Below are positions 44,031-59,313 of a DNA stretch of 64,000 bases, piece after piece. The stretch is from the NCBI RefSeq assembly GCF_001981305.1, contig NZ_MSCW01000004.1:248001-312000 (forward strand). Reading direction: 5' to 3'. Position 1 is the stretch's first letter. Every line of letters begins with the position of its first letter. The notes below the pieces were generated by a model. It was given only the letters and a program-made list of their open reading frames with translations, searched no databases and was not told the DNA's origin. The DNA is from Marinobacter lutaoensis (GTDB lineage: Bacteria > Pseudomonadota > Gammaproteobacteria > Pseudomonadales > Oleiphilaceae). The translations under genes were made by a program, and so were the position numbers.

Positions 44031-44059
44031 TTGATTCGTGCAAATTGAACACATATAAT
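44031..44059 (+). promoter_or_regulatory. promoter of the atp operon
   Basis: TTGATT (44031-44036), 17-bp spacer, perfect TATAAT (44054-44059), 77 bp before atpI. The region 43871-44030 otherwise shows nothing recognisable. Confidence 0.8.
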
Positions 44060-44135
44060 CTGCCGCGCTCGTATCGGTGTATTTGCTTATTTTTTAGACT
44101 GCATCGGACCAAGGCACCGAATTCCCGGGACAGAC

Positions 44136-45426
<1,291 letters not shown>

Positions 45427-45481
45427 TCGGACACCATTGAACCGTAGTTTTAAACCCTAAACCCTTAAACTGAAAACCTAA

Positions 45482-45757
<276 letters not shown>

Positions 45758-45824
45758 TCGAGTCGCCAGCCGGGGGCCTACCCCGGTCCGATGATTCTTA
45801 ACGAAACAGGCGAGAGGTGAAGAC

Positions 45825-46295
45825 GTGAACATTAATTTGACGTTGATTGGTCAAGCCATCGCGTTCTTTATCTTTGTCGTCTTCTGCATGAAATACGTGT
45901 GGCCGCCGATCATGGCCGCACTGCAGGAGCGTCAAAAGAAGATCGCTGACGGCCTGGCTGCTTCAGACCGTGCGGCGCGCGATCTGGAACTGGCTCAGGA
46001 AAAGTCAGCCCAGGAACTGCGCGAAGCCAAGCAGCAAGCCGCGGCCCTGATCGAGCAGGCCAACAAGCGGGCCAACCAGATCGTGGAAGCCTCCAAGGAG
46101 GAAGCCCGCAAGGAAGGCCAGAAGCTGATCGAGCAGGCCAAGGCCGAAATCGAGCGGGAGCGCAACCAGGCCCGTGACGCCCTGCGTGCGGAACTCGCCG
46201 CGCTTGCCGTCGCCGGTGCCGAGAAGATCCTGGAAACCTCTGTCGATGCCTCCAAGCACAACGAGATGTTGGAAAAACTGGCGGCGGAACTCTAA
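45825..46295 (+). CDS. atpF: F0F1 ATP synthase subunit b
   Basis: 156 residues: one N-terminal membrane helix ([19 protein letters not shown]) and a long charged coiled coil. Peripheral stalk. Start codon is GTG with GAGAGG upstream. Confidence 0.96.
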   Translation: MNINLTLIGQAIAFFIFVVFCMKYVWPPIMAALQERQKKIADGLAASDRAARDLELAQEKSAQELREAKQQAAALIEQANKRANQIVEASKEEARKEGQKLIEQAKAEIERERNQARDALRAELAALAVAGAEKILETSVDASKHNEMLEKLAAEL

Positions 46296-46310
46296 ACGAC
46301 GAGGTTCATC

Positions 46311-46847
46311 ATGGCAGAACTGAGAACGCTGGCCCGTCCTTACGCAAAAGCCGCCTTCGCGGCCGCCCAGGAGCACGCGCAACTGGCGGAGTGGTCCAAG
46401 GTGCTGACGATTGCCGGACAGGTCACCGCGAACGAAGAGATTCGACAGCTTCTCGCGAACCCGACTCTGGAAGAGCAGAAGAAGGCCGAGCTGATCCTGG
46501 AGATCGTCGAAGACGGTGTCACCGAGCAGGTCCGCAACTTCTTCGCCGTTCTGGCGGAAAACCGCCGGCTGGCTCTTCTTCCCGAGATTGCAGCGCTCTT
46601 CAACATGTACCGGGCTGATCTGGAGCGCACTGTTGACATTGAAGTAACCGCAGCGTTCGAGCTGACGGAAGAACAGCAACAGAAGCTCGCCCAGGCACTT
46701 TCGAAGAAACTGGATCGGCAAGTGTCACTCGCGGCGTCGCTGGACAAGTCACTGATCGGTGGCGTGGTTATTCGCACCGGCGACTTGGTCATTGACGCGT
46801 CTGTACGCGGAAAGCTGAACAAGCTGGCCGACGCTCTGGGCTCCTGA
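46311..46847 (+). CDS. atpH: F0F1 ATP synthase subunit delta
   Basis: 178 residues; N-terminal [14 protein letters not shown] and C-terminal [20 protein letters not shown] are the family signatures. Links the F1 head to the b dimer. Confidence 0.96.
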   Translation: MAELRTLARPYAKAAFAAAQEHAQLAEWSKVLTIAGQVTANEEIRQLLANPTLEEQKKAELILEIVEDGVTEQVRNFFAVLAENRRLALLPEIAALFNMYRADLERTVDIEVTAAFELTEEQQQKLAQALSKKLDRQVSLAASLDKSLIGGVVIRTGDLVIDASVRGKLNKLADALGS

Positions 46848-46875
46848 TTTCAGCACAAGGTTTGAGGATATTGGC

Positions 46876-48420
<1,545 letters not shown>

Positions 48421-48493
48421 GAAACAGGCCTGCGACCTCCGTCGCGGGCCGCTTTCGTAGCAATGAGTGTCTAACTTGAGAAGGCAGTGAGTT

Positions 48494-49357
48494 ATGGCCG
48501 TCGGCAAAGAAATACGTAACCAGATTTCGAGCATCAAGAGCACGCAGAAAATCACCAGCGCCATGGAAATGGTGGCGGCGAGCAAGATGCGTAAGGCTCA
48601 GGATCGCATGCAGGCCACACGCCCGTATGCCGAGAAGATGCGTCAGGTGATCGGGCACATTGCCAAGGCGAATGCTCAGTACAAGCACCCGTTCATGGTC
48701 GAGCGCGAGGTCAAGCGTGTCGGCTTTATCGTGGTGTCGACTGATCGTGGCCTCTGTGGTGGTCTGAACGTAAACCTGTTCAAAGCGCTTGTCCGTGAAA
48801 TGAAAGCGTGGAAAGAAAAAGGAGTGGAGTCCGAACTGTGCGCCATCGGGCAGAAGGGCGCCTCCTTTTTCCGGAGCTACGGCGGCAATGTCGTTGCGGC
48901 GTTGACCCATCTGGGTGACCAGCCAAGCTCCAGCCAACTCATCGGCAACGTCAAGGTGATGCTGGACGCGTTCTCCGAGGGCAGGATCGATCGTCTGTAT
49001 CTTGTCTCCAACGAGTTCGTGAACACCATGACCCAGCGCCCGAAGGTGGAGCAGCTCCTGCCCCTGCCTCCGAGCGAAGACGAGGAAGAGATCAAGAACC
49101 AGTGGGATTATCTCTACGAGCCCGATGCCCGGCAGATCCTCGATGGCCTTCTGCCACGTTTCATCGAGTCCCAGGTGTACCAGGGCGTGGTGGAAAACCT
49201 GGCCTGCGAGCAGGCTGCCCGGATGATTGCCATGAAGAGCGCGACCGACAACGCCGGTAACTTCATCGACGAACTGCAGCTCGCGTACAACAAGGCGCGT
49301 CAGGCCGCCATTACCCAAGAGATTTCAGAGATCGTGAGCGGCGCGACCGCGGTTTGA
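48494..49357 (+). CDS. atpG: F0F1 ATP synthase subunit gamma
   Basis: 287 residues; N-terminal helix [20 protein letters not shown], central [12 protein letters not shown]-terminal [20 protein letters not shown]. Rotor shaft of F1. Confidence 0.97.
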   Translation: MAVGKEIRNQISSIKSTQKITSAMEMVAASKMRKAQDRMQATRPYAEKMRQVIGHIAKANAQYKHPFMVEREVKRVGFIVVSTDRGLCGGLNVNLFKALVREMKAWKEKGVESELCAIGQKGASFFRSYGGNVVAALTHLGDQPSSSQLIGNVKVMLDAFSEGRIDRLYLVSNEFVNTMTQRPKVEQLLPLPPSEDEEEIKNQWDYLYEPDARQILDGLLPRFIESQVYQGVVENLACEQAARMIAMKSATDNAGNFIDELQLAYNKARQAAITQEISEIVSGATAV

Positions 49358-49392
49358 TCCGGCACGATCCGACTGGTTTTATTGACTATTGA

Positions 49393-50802
<1,410 letters not shown>

Positions 50803-50849
50803 ACTCACCCTTTGCCCGAGTTTCCGGATCGATCAAAGAGGCAACTGAC

Positions 50850-51272
50850 ATGGGTATGACCGTGCATTGTGACGTGGTAAGTGCCGAAACGAAGATCTAT
50901 TCCGGATTGGTGGAAATGCTGATCGCGGCGGGTTCCGAAGGTGACCTGGGGATTGCCCCGGGCCACACCCCACTGCTGACCGCACTCAAGCCTGGACCCG
51001 TTCGGATCATCAAGCAGGGTGGTGAGGAAGAAATTCTTTACGTATCCGGCGGATATCTGGAAGTTCAGCCCAATCTGGTGACTTTGCTCGCAGATACAGC
51101 CGTTCGTGCAAAGGATGTGGACGAAGCGGCGGCGATCGAGGCCCAGAAAGAGGCTGAAAAAGCGCTTGCCAACAAGACCGGTGAATTCGAGTACTCCCGT
51201 GCCGCCGCGGAACTGGCCGAGGCTGCTGCCCAGCTTCGGACCATCCAGCAGCTGCGCAGGAAAATGCGTTAA
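50850..51272 (+). CDS. atpC: F0F1 ATP synthase subunit epsilon
   Basis: 140 residues: N-terminal beta sandwich ([36 protein letters not shown]) and C-terminal helix pair. Last gene of the operon. Confidence 0.96.
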   Translation: MGMTVHCDVVSAETKIYSGLVEMLIAAGSEGDLGIAPGHTPLLTALKPGPVRIIKQGGEEEILYVSGGYLEVQPNLVTLLADTAVRAKDVDEAAAIEAQKEAEKALANKTGEFEYSRAAAELAEAAAQLRTIQQLRRKMR

Positions 51273-51304
51273 GCATTGTCGTTTCGGGTTTGCCGAACAC
51301 CAAG

Positions 51305-51376
51305 GCCGCATCCTGAGCGGCTGGACGACCGACGCCCCGCGTCGGCTTTCCGGCCCCGAAGGTTGCGGCTTTTTTT
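51305..51376 (+). terminator. terminator of the atp operon
   Basis: GCCGCA (51305-51310) can pair with TGCGGC (51364-51369), followed by seven T; inside lies a second hairpin CCGACG / CGTCGG. It separates atpC from glmU. Confidence 0.6.
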
Positions 51377-51412
51377 GTGAATGTCCTTTCGTCCCGGGAG
51401 CCTGAGTTTTCC

Positions 51413-52780
51413 ATGAGCCCGCTACACGTCGTCATCCTGGCCGCTGGCCAGGGATCCCGCATGAAGTCCTCGCTGCCCAAGGTGCTGCATCCCATTGCCG
51501 GCAAGGCCATGCTGCATCACGTCATCGAGACCGCCATGGCACTGGACGCCGAACGCATCCACGTGGTGATCGGCCACGGCGCGGACCGGGTCCGCGAGGC
51601 CAGCGCCGCCTACCCGGTGAACTGGGTGACCCAGCCGGAGCAGCTTGGCACCGGGCACGCGGTGGCACAGGTCCTGCCACATCTGCCGGACAACGCCCGG
51701 GTCCTGGTGCTGTACGGCGATGTGCCGCTGACCCGGACCCAAACCCTGCACCAGCTCACGGACACCCTGGACGAACGCCAGCTCGGGCTGCTCACAGTCA
51801 CCCTGGACGACCCCAATGGGTACGGCCGCATCGTCCGCAACCGGGAAGGGCGAGTGGTTGCCATCGTCGAGCACAAGGACGCCACCGAGGCGCAACGGGC
51901 GATCCGTGAGGTCAACACCGGCATCCTGGCGGTGCTGGCCCGGCACCTGAAAGCCTGGTTGCCGTCCCTGTCCAACCGCAATGCCCAGGGGGAGTACTAC
52001 CTGACGGACATCATCGGCCTGGCCTCTGCCCAGGGCATGACCATCCGGGCGGCGCAGCCGGCCACCGTCAGCGAGGTCGAGGGTGTCAACAACCGGATCC
52101 AGCTGGCGGCTCTGGAGCGGGCCTACCAGCGCCAGCAGGCGGAACGGCTGATGCTGGCCGGTGCTACCCTGGCGGATCCCGAACGGCTGGATATCCGGGG
52201 CGAGGTCACCGTGGGCCAGGACGTGGTGATCGACGCCAACGTGCTGCTGGAAGGTGAGGTGGTGCTGGAGGACGGCGTCCAGGTGGGTTTTGGCTGCGTC
52301 ATCCGGGACAGCCGGATCGCCCGGGGCACCGTCCTTCACCCCTACAGCGTCATCGAAAGCTCCGAGATTGGCGCGCACGCCCAGCTTGGGCCCTTCGCCC
52401 GCCTGCGCCCGGGCAACCGCCTGGCGGACAACACCAAGGTGGGTAACTTCGTTGAAGTCAAAAAATCGGTGGTGGGCGAGGGCAGCAAGATTAACCACCT
52501 CAGTTACGTGGGCGATGCTAGACTCGGGGAAAAGGTCAACGTCGGGGCCGGCACCATTACCTGCAACTACGACGGCGCCAACAAGCACGCCACGGTGATC
52601 GGCGACGGAGCGTTCATCGGTTCCAACACGTCGCTGGTGGCGCCGGTGACCGTGGGCGAGGGCGCCACCGTCGGGGCCGGCTCGACCATCACCCGCGATG
52701 TCTCGGATGGCGAGCTGGCGGTGGCCCGGGGCAAACAACGGAACATCTCGGGCTGGGAACGCCCGAAGAAGCCTGAATGA
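51413..52780 (+). CDS. glmU: bifunctional GlmU (N-acetylglucosamine-1-P uridyltransferase/glucosamine-1-P acetyltransferase)
   Basis: 455 residues. N-terminal pyrophosphorylase with [21 protein letters not shown]-terminal left-handed beta-helix ([20 protein letters not shown] through [19 protein letters not shown]). Makes UDP-GlcNAc for wall and LPS. ATG 51413 fits the family start; an upstream in-frame ATG adds 12 residues not seen in GlmU. Confidence 0.97.
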   Translation: MSPLHVVILAAGQGSRMKSSLPKVLHPIAGKAMLHHVIETAMALDAERIHVVIGHGADRVREASAAYPVNWVTQPEQLGTGHAVAQVLPHLPDNARVLVLYGDVPLTRTQTLHQLTDTLDERQLGLLTVTLDDPNGYGRIVRNREGRVVAIVEHKDATEAQRAIREVNTGILAVLARHLKAWLPSLSNRNAQGEYYLTDIIGLASAQGMTIRAAQPATVSEVEGVNNRIQLAALERAYQRQQAERLMLAGATLADPERLDIRGEVTVGQDVVIDANVLLEGEVVLEDGVQVGFGCVIRDSRIARGTVLHPYSVIESSEIGAHAQLGPFARLRPGNRLADNTKVGNFVEVKKSVVGEGSKINHLSYVGDARLGEKVNVGAGTITCNYDGANKHATVIGDGAFIGSNTSLVAPVTVGEGATVGAGSTITRDVSDGELAVARGKQRNISGWERPKKPE

Positions 52781-52803
52781 CAGACGATAGGTGAAAACGC
52801 GAC

Positions 52804-54636
52804 ATGTGTGGCATCGTTGGAGCAATCAGTGAACGGGACGTGCAGGGTATCCTGCTTGAAGGCCTGCGCCGTCTGGAATACCGCGGCTATGACTCCGCCG
52901 GTCTGGCGGTCATCGACCGTGCCGGCCAAGTGCGGCGGGCCCGGGAAGTCGGCAAGGTGGCGGTCCTGGCCGAGGTGATCCAGGCCAGCCCCCTGCACGG
53001 TGCCACCGGCATTGCCCACACCCGCTGGGCCACCCATGGCGAGCCCTCCCAGAGCAACGCCCATCCCCACATGTCCGGTGATCACCTGGCCATCGTCCAT
53101 AACGGCATCATCGAGAACTATCAGGAGCTGCGGGACGAGCTGAAGGAGGCCGGGTTCGAGTTCACCTCCCAGACCGACACCGAGGTGGTGGCCCATCTGA
53201 TCGAGCGTCATTACCGCGAACTCGGCAGCCTGCTGCAGGCGGTCAAGGCCGCCATTGCCCAGTTGCGCGGCGCCTACGCCCTGGCGGTGGTGCATGCCGC
53301 GGAACCGGATCACCTGGTGGTGTGCCGCGCCGGCAGCCCGCTGGTGGTGGGGGTCGGCATCGGGGAAAACTTCATCGCCTCCGACCAGCTGGCGCTGCTG
53401 TCGGTGACCGATCGCTTCCTGTTTTTGGAAGAGGGGGATATCGCCGATATCCACAAGGACCGCATTCAGGTGTTCGACCGCGCCGGCACTCCGGCCGAGC
53501 GCAAGGTGGTTCGCTTCGAGCACGGCGTCGATTCCACCGATAAAGGGCCCTACCGCCACTTCATGCTCAAGGAAATCTACGAGCAGCCCAAGGTCATCAA
53601 AGCCACCATGGAAGGCCGGGTGACCGACACCCGGGTGCTGGAGCAGGCCCTGGGCACCGAGGCCGGCCGGCTGCTGGAGAACATCCGCCACGTCCAGATC
53701 ATTGCTTGTGGTACCAGCTACCACGCCGGCATGGTGGCCCGCTACTGGATCGAGGACCTGGCGGGAATTCCCTGTTCCGTGGAAGTGGCTTCGGAGTTTC
53801 GGTATCGCAAGCACGTAGTCCAGCCGGACACCCTGTTCCTGTGCATCTCCCAGTCCGGGGAGACCGCCGACACCCTGGCCGCACTGCGCCAAGCCAAGCA
53901 GGCCGGGTTCCGTGCCGCCCTGGCGATCTGCAACGTGCCCGGCAGTTCCCTGGTGCGGGAGTCCGACCTGGTGATCATGACCCAAGCCGGCCCGGAAATC
54001 GGCGTCGCGTCCACCAAGGCGTTCACCACCCAGCTGACGGCTCTGCTCATCTTCACACTGGCGCTGGCCCGTCACAACGGCCTGGAGGCCGGGCGGGAAG
54101 CGGAGATTGTCGCCGCCATTCATCAGTTGCCGGGCCAGGTGGAACAGGTACTGGCCCTGGATGGCGAAATCGCCGAGCTGTCCCGCGCCTTCATGGACAA
54201 ACACCACAGCCTGTTCCTGGGCCGTGGCGCCCTGTTCCCGGTGGCGCTGGAAGGCGCTCTCAAACTCAAGGAAATCTCCTACATCCACGCCGAAGCCTAC
54301 CCGGCCGGCGAGCTCAAGCACGGCCCCCTGGCGCTGGTGGACAGCGAGATGCCGGTGGTCACCGTGGCGCCCAACAACGACCTGCTGGAGAAGCTCAAGT
54401 CCAACCTGGAGGAGGTCCGGGCCCGGGGCGGTGAGTTGTTCGTGTTTGCCGACAAAGTGGCGGGGGTGCGCTCGGAGGACGGCATTCACGTGATGCAGAT
54501 TCCCGAAGTCCACGACATCACCGCGCCCATCGTCTACACCGTGCCCTTGCAGCTGCTGGCGTACCACGTCGCGGTGCTCAAGGGCACGGACGTGGACCAG
54601 CCCCGGAACCTGGCGAAGAGTGTGACGGTGGAATAA
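52804..54636 (+). CDS. glmS: glucosamine-6-phosphate synthase GlmS
   Basis: 610 residues. N-terminal glutaminase with Cys2 (MCGIVGAI), two SIS domains ([38 protein letters not shown]) and the C-terminal [14 protein letters not shown]. Makes GlcN-6-P from Fru-6-P and Gln; 24 bp after glmU. Confidence 0.97.
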   Translation: MCGIVGAISERDVQGILLEGLRRLEYRGYDSAGLAVIDRAGQVRRAREVGKVAVLAEVIQASPLHGATGIAHTRWATHGEPSQSNAHPHMSGDHLAIVHNGIIENYQELRDELKEAGFEFTSQTDTEVVAHLIERHYRELGSLLQAVKAAIAQLRGAYALAVVHAAEPDHLVVCRAGSPLVVGVGIGENFIASDQLALLSVTDRFLFLEEGDIADIHKDRIQVFDRAGTPAERKVVRFEHGVDSTDKGPYRHFMLKEIYEQPKVIKATMEGRVTDTRVLEQALGTEAGRLLENIRHVQIIACGTSYHAGMVARYWIEDLAGIPCSVEVASEFRYRKHVVQPDTLFLCISQSGETADTLAALRQAKQAGFRAALAICNVPGSSLVRESDLVIMTQAGPEIGVASTKAFTTQLTALLIFTLALARHNGLEAGREAEIVAAIHQLPGQVEQVLALDGEIAELSRAFMDKHHSLFLGRGALFPVALEGALKLKEISYIHAEAYPAGELKHGPLALVDSEMPVVTVAPNNDLLEKLKSNLEEVRARGGELFVFADKVAGVRSEDGIHVMQIPEVHDITAPIVYTVPLQLLAYHVAVLKGTDVDQPRNLAKSVTVE

Positions 54637-54642
54637 ACGGTC

Positions 54643-55518
54643 ATGAACATCCGGTCCTTGGAAACCTTTTACTGGATTGCCAAACTCGGCAGTTTCCGGG
54701 CAGCCGGGCAAAAACTCTACGCGTCGCAGCCCACCATCTCGGCGCGGGTATCCGGGCTTGAGGACGAACTCGGCGTCGCCCTGTTTGACCGCTCCGGCCG
54801 CAACGCGGTGCTCACCGCTCAGGGCCGGCAGTTGCTGGTCTACGCGGAGAAAATCCTGCAGCTGCACTCGGAGCTGCTGGAGAAGGTCGCCAACCCGGAG
54901 GCGATCCAGGGCACCATCCGCCTGGGCGTGGCGGAGACCGTGGCCTACACCTGGCTGCCCAATCTGATCGAGCGGATCAACGAGACCTATCCGGCCATCA
55001 ACCTGGAGATGGACATCGACATCTCGGTGAACCTGGCGGACAAGCTCACCCGCCGGGAGCTGGACATCGCTTTCCTGATGGGCGAGGTGCACCATGAGGG
55101 ATTCGTGACCGAACCCTTCTGGCGCTACTCGCTGATCTGGGTGGCCAGCCCGACCCTGTCGCTGCCGCCGGAACCCCTGAGCCTAGCGGCGCTGGCCAAG
55201 TTGCCGATCATCACCTATCCGCGCATGAGCGAACCTCACGCCAACATCCGCTCGCTGATTTACCCCGTTAATCACTCCCTCCAGATGCACGCCAGCTCGT
55301 CTCTCTCCACCATCATCCGCATGACCCGCGACGGCATCGGCGTGAGCGCGTTGCCCCGGGAGATCATCACCCACGAGCTGGAAACCGGAAAGCTGAGGGA
55401 ATTCACCGTGGACGCCACCCTGCCGGATCTGGTGTTCAATGTGGCTTACCTGACCGCGCCAGGGGCCCACGTGGCCCGTGCGGTGGCGGCGCTGACTCTG
55501 GATCTGGTTAAATCCTGA
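54643..55518 (+). CDS. LysR-family transcriptional regulator
   Basis: 291 residues. Intact N-terminal winged HTH (MNIRSLETFYWIAKLGSFRA, LYASQPTISARVSGLEDELG, LFDRSGRNAVLTAQG) and C-terminal effector-binding domain. It begins 7 bp after glmS but by content belongs with the catabolic operon to its right, in the same orientation. An insertion sequence now separates it from that operon, so its own downstream spacing was changed. Confidence 0.9.
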   Translation: MNIRSLETFYWIAKLGSFRAAGQKLYASQPTISARVSGLEDELGVALFDRSGRNAVLTAQGRQLLVYAEKILQLHSELLEKVANPEAIQGTIRLGVAETVAYTWLPNLIERINETYPAINLEMDIDISVNLADKLTRRELDIAFLMGEVHHEGFVTEPFWRYSLIWVASPTLSLPPEPLSLAALAKLPIITYPRMSEPHANIRSLIYPVNHSLQMHASSSLSTIIRMTRDGIGVSALPREIITHELETGKLREFTVDATLPDLVFNVAYLTAPGAHVARAVAALTLDLVKS

Positions 55519-55532
55519 TCAGCGTAAACCGC

Positions 55533-55540
55533 TGATTTCA
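55533..55540. repeat. target site duplication, left copy (TGATTTCA)
   Basis: Identical to 56603-56610 on the other side of the ISL3 element. Confidence 0.85.
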
Positions 55541-56602
55541 GGTTCATCGCAGATTAGCGGGAAGGTGGGAGTGCGGCAGTAAGAAGGGTTAAAGTTGGGT
55601 TCGCCAAAACTCGACCGACAACCCAACTACTGCCGACACCATGGATGCTAATCTGCTGAGCCTCTTCTGGGAAGGCTTCGAGCTAGAAAGCTACGAAGTA
55701 TCCACCGCCAACACGCTTTTACTTCGATTAAAGTCTCGCCCTTCGCATGTGCCCCGTTGTGGTCGCTGCGGCCAAGCCGTTCAGCGGGTTCATGATGTCA
55801 ACAGACGCCGGGTGCAGGAGTGCAACCTGTCGACCATAGGGTGTGGCTGGATGTGCCCGTGCGTCGCCTGCACTGCGCTCAGTGCGGTATCCGGCGCGAG
55901 CAGATCAGTTGGCTACCCGGACGCCGCGGGCTTACTCAGGCCATGATCCGCCATGTGGAGGCCTTGGTCTTTGTCTGGCTGGGCAAAAAGGTCTGCAGGC
56001 AGATCGAAGCGGTCGCCATGGACATGAATACCGCCATGGACCTGGAGGTGCAGCAGCACTGCCCCAACGCACGCGTGGTCTACGACCTGTTCCACGTTGT
56101 CGCCAAATTTGGCCGCGAGGTGATTGATCGCGTTCGGGTCGATCAGGCTACCCGGCTGCGTGAAAGCCCGGCTGATCGAAAGGTCATCAAGCGCAGTCGT
56201 TGGTTGTTGTTGCGCAACCGAGCCAAGTTATCCGGGGAACAGAGCATCAAGCTGGATGAGCTGCTGGCCGCCAATGCCCCTCTCACCACCACCTATCTGC
56301 TAAAGGCGACGCTGAAAGAACTGTGGTATGCCCCCAGTGAAGACATCGCACGTGCGCGTTGGGAGGATTGGTACCACATGGCCATGGAGAGCGGAATCAA
56401 GCCCCTCATTCTCTTCGCCAAGCGTCTGAGAGACTATCTCCTTGGCATTCTGGCAAGCGCTGTTTACCGGCTCAACACGAGTGTGCTGGAAGGGGTGAAT
56501 AATCGCATCAAGGTGATCAAGCGGATGGCCTACGGATATCGGGATAGCGACTACTTCTTCCTGAAGATTAAAGGCGCCTTTCCCGGTAAAGCGCGATGAA
56601 CC
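55541..56602 (+). mobile_element. ISL3-family insertion sequence, decayed
   Basis: 1062 bp. Terminal inverted repeats both begin GGTTCATCGC (left end 55541; right end read inwards from 56602) and stay similar for about 25 bp. Flanked by the 8-bp direct repeat TGATTTCA (55533-55540 and 56603-56610), the target duplication length typical of ISL3. The transposase inside is broken, so it cannot move by itself. Confidence 0.9.
55641..56599 (+). pseudogene. ISL3-family transposase, frameshifted and internally deleted
   Basis: The first part (LSLFWEGFELESYEVSTANT, zinc-ribbon PRCGRCG) reads in one frame to QECNL; from there the proper continuation RVWLDVPVRRLHCAQCG is in another frame, consistent with loss of one T in CTGTCGACC. 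After VFVWLGKKV the sequence jumps to CRQIEAVAMDMNTAMDLEVQ, skipping about 70 residues expected to include the first catalytic Asp region. The remaining C-terminal half is intact. Confidence 0.88.
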
Positions 56603-56610
56603 TGATTTCA
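56603..56610. repeat. target site duplication, right copy (TGATTTCA)
   Basis: Matches 55533-55540 exactly. Undamaged duplication suggests fairly recent insertion. Confidence 0.85.
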
Positions 56611-56713
56611 TGTAGAGATCAGTTTTTTTTATCAATTCCTATCCTAAATATCGATTTGAATTAATCAATGGTTCTGCCTTAACTTGACGAAAAGACCCAA
56701 AGGCAGAACAGTA

Positions 56714-57535
56714 ATGACGTTTCAATCCGCAGGTTCCTCGACGTTCGCCTCCGATATCGACACGGCGGCCGCCGCCGTCCGTCGTCAGGCGCGTACCGGT
56801 GCGCTCACCGGGCCTACGGCCGGCATGGCCAAGGGATACGTGCAAGTGAACCTGGTGATTCTGCCGGCCCGGGACGCGGCCGGCTTCCTGCGGTTCTGCC
56901 AGGCGAACCCCAAACCCTGCCCTCTGCTGGCGGTTGGTGAGCCCGGTGAACGCAGCTGTGCTCCGCTGGGAGGCGATCTGGATATTGCCACCGACGTGCC
57001 CGAGTACCGGGTTTACCGCAACGGTGCCCTGGATGGCACCCGGCATGATGTGTCTGACCTCTGGCAGGACGATCTGGTGACCTTTGCCCTGGGCTGCTCG
57101 TTCAGTTTTGAACACGCCCTCAGCCAGTACGGGCTGCCCGTGCGCCACATCGACCAGGGCCGTAACGTGCCCATGTACCGGACCTCGATTCCGCTGGTGT
57201 CCGCTGGTGGCTTCGGCGGCACCATGGTGGTCTCCATGCGGCCGTTCCGGGCGGCGGACGCCATCCGCGCGGTACAGATCACCACCCGGTTCCCCCAGGC
57301 CCATGGCGCACCCGTGCATCTGGGCGATCCGTCCCTGATCGGAGTTGAACAGCTGGACGCCCCGGAGTACGGCGATGCCGTCACCGTGGCAGACGATGAA
57401 CTGCCGGTGTTCTGGGCCTGCGGGGTCACGTCCCAGCAGGTCCTGCTGGACGCCGGTGTGGGGTTTGCCATTACCCACAGCCCGGGCCACATGCTGGTGA
57501 CCGACATTCTGGAAAGCCAGGTGGCACTGTTGTAA
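56714..57535 (+). CDS. D-glutamate cyclase family protein (DUF1445)
   Basis: 273 residues of the DUF1445/PF07286 family: [73 protein letters not shown]. Known members convert D-glutamate to 5-oxo-D-proline. ATG 56714 matches the family start. Followed by TRAP transport genes, and a 5-oxoprolinase subunit gene lies further on, which supports a role in D-glutamate/5-oxoproline metabolism. Confidence 0.85.
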   Translation: MTFQSAGSSTFASDIDTAAAAVRRQARTGALTGPTAGMAKGYVQVNLVILPARDAAGFLRFCQANPKPCPLLAVGEPGERSCAPLGGDLDIATDVPEYRVYRNGALDGTRHDVSDLWQDDLVTFALGCSFSFEHALSQYGLPVRHIDQGRNVPMYRTSIPLVSAGGFGGTMVVSMRPFRAADAIRAVQITTRFPQAHGAPVHLGDPSLIGVEQLDAPEYGDAVTVADDELPVFWACGVTSQQVLLDAGVGFAITHSPGHMLVTDILESQVALL

Positions 57536-57596
57536 ACGCGGTACCGGTCAATAACGACCCGAACACGACCCAGGAACCACCGAGAGGACGCTCACA

Positions 57597-58661
57597 ATGA
57601 CGACAAAAACCACCCTTGCTTCCGTGCTGGCGGCGAGCCTGATGGCCGCGGTGCTCCCAGCTGCCGCCGAGAACCTGGACGCCATCAGCCTGTCCTACGT
57701 GGGCAGCTGGAGCAGTCTGTCCCTGTATAAGAACTTCGAGAAGCCGTTCTGGGAAACCCATATCCCTGAAGCCTCCGACGGCAAGATCTCCACCACCGTG
57801 ACCACCTTTGACCAGATGGGCCTGGGCGGCGGGGAAGTCTATCGGCTGATGGCCAAGAACGTCATTGAGGTGACCTCCACTGTGGCCGACTACGCGGTTG
57901 AGGACGCGCCCGAGCTGGAAGGCCTGGACATGCCCATGATGGCCCCGGACGTGGACACCGCCCGTAAAGTCGCCAACGCCTACAAGCCGGTGCTGGCGGA
58001 CGTGTTCAAGCAGCGCTTCAACGGTGCCCACCTGCTGGCGGTGGTGCCGTACCCCTCCCAGATGGTGTTCTGCAACAAGCCGATCAGCGGCCTGGCCGAC
58101 CTGGCCGGGAAGAAAGTCCGCGCCAGCGGCCGTACCACCGCCGAGTTCCTTGAGGCGCTCGGCGCCGAGGGCATCACCCTGAACTTCAGTGAAGTGCCGG
58201 GCGCCCTCCAGCGCGGCGTTATCGATTGCGCGGTCACCGGCTCGCTGTCCGGTTACAGCTCTGGCTGGCACGAGGTGTCCACCCATCTGTACCCGCTACC
58301 GGTGGGCGGCTGGGACTACGTGATCACCGCCATGAACGACAAGAAGTGGGACAGCCTGTCCGCCGACACCAAGGCGTGGCTGACCCGTCAGATCGAGACC
58401 AATTACGAAGATCCCGTCTGGGCCTCCGCCGTGGATGAAACCAAGGAAGGCATCGCCTGCCTGACCGGCAACGGCGAGTGCTCCCGTGGCAAGCCGGGCA
58501 ACATGACCCTGGTGAAAGCCACCGACGAGGACTTCAAGAACGTCCACAAATACCTGGTGGACGACGTGCTGCCGGCTTGGGCCCAGCGGGTGGACCAGAC
58601 CTGGGTGGATCGCTGGAACGAGACCATCGGTAAGGTCACCGGCCTGACCGCATCCAAATAA
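57597..58661 (+). CDS. dctP: TRAP transporter substrate-binding protein
   Basis: 354 residues with a signal peptide (1-24, ending PAAAEN). The conserved ligand Arg is in GKKVRASGRTTAEFLEALGA; SEVPGALQRGVIDCAVTGS is the usual later motif. Binds an organic acid in the periplasm. Genomic context suggests an amino-acid-derived carboxylate. Confidence 0.9.
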   Translation: MTTKTTLASVLAASLMAAVLPAAAENLDAISLSYVGSWSSLSLYKNFEKPFWETHIPEASDGKISTTVTTFDQMGLGGGEVYRLMAKNVIEVTSTVADYAVEDAPELEGLDMPMMAPDVDTARKVANAYKPVLADVFKQRFNGAHLLAVVPYPSQMVFCNKPISGLADLAGKKVRASGRTTAEFLEALGAEGITLNFSEVPGALQRGVIDCAVTGSLSGYSSGWHEVSTHLYPLPVGGWDYVITAMNDKKWDSLSADTKAWLTRQIETNYEDPVWASAVDETKEGIACLTGNGECSRGKPGNMTLVKATDEDFKNVHKYLVDDVLPAWAQRVDQTWVDRWNETIGKVTGLTASK

Positions 58662-58719
58662 CCGGAAGATCCACCGAAGCTGACTGGGCCGCCCTGCGCG
58701 GTTCGGCCAGGAGGCGAAC

Positions 58720-59313
58720 ATGCTGCAACAAGTGAACCGCGTGCTGGATCGGCTGCTGGTCGGCGTTGACCGGGGCTCGCTCTGGCTCGCCCGCGCCGGC
58801 GGTGTGATGATCCTGCTGACCGTGGTGCTGGTTACTCTGGAAGTGCTGTCCCGGCAGTTCCTGGGCCGCTCCGGCCTGCATTCCACCGAGTTGACCGGCT
58901 ATGTGATGGCGATCAGCTCGAGCTGGGCGTTCGCCTACACCCTGGTGCGCAAGGCGCACATCCGAATTGATGCGCTCTACCTGAATTTACCCGGCGCCAC
59001 CCGCGTGGTGCTGGACCTGCTGGCGCTGCTGGCGCAGGCCCTGTTCTGCGTGCTGGTGGTGGGTGCCGCCCTGGAGGTGGCCGAGGCCGCCTACAGCGCC
59101 GATGCCCACGCCAATACCCCGCTGGCCACGCCCCTATGGATTCCCCAGAGCCTCTGGGTGCTGGGCCTGCTGTGGTTCAGCATTGCCGTGGTGCTGATGA
59201 CGGTCCGGGTGCTCACCGGCCTGCTGAGCTGGCGCCTGGACGAGGTTCAGGCCGTCGCAGGCAGCCTCACCCTGGACGAGCAGATCCGCGAAGAAAGCAA
59301 GGACACCGACTGA
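58720..59313 (+). CDS. dctQ: TRAP transporter small permease
   Basis: 197 residues, four membrane helices (GVMILLTVVLVTLEVLSRQF and others). Stop overlaps the start of the large permease gene. Confidence 0.88.
   Translation: MLQQVNRVLDRLLVGVDRGSLWLARAGGVMILLTVVLVTLEVLSRQFLGRSGLHSTELTGYVMAISSSWAFAYTLVRKAHIRIDALYLNLPGATRVVLDLLALLAQALFCVLVVGAALEVAEAAYSADAHANTPLATPLWIPQSLWVLGLLWFSIAVVLMTVRVLTGLLSWRLDEVQAVAGSLTLDEQIREESKDTD

Noticed and set aside
52567..55095. Long open frame of 842 codons on the minus strand
   Set aside because: Antisense to glmU, glmS and lysR, which are certain genes; long antisense frames are expected in GC-rich coding DNA.
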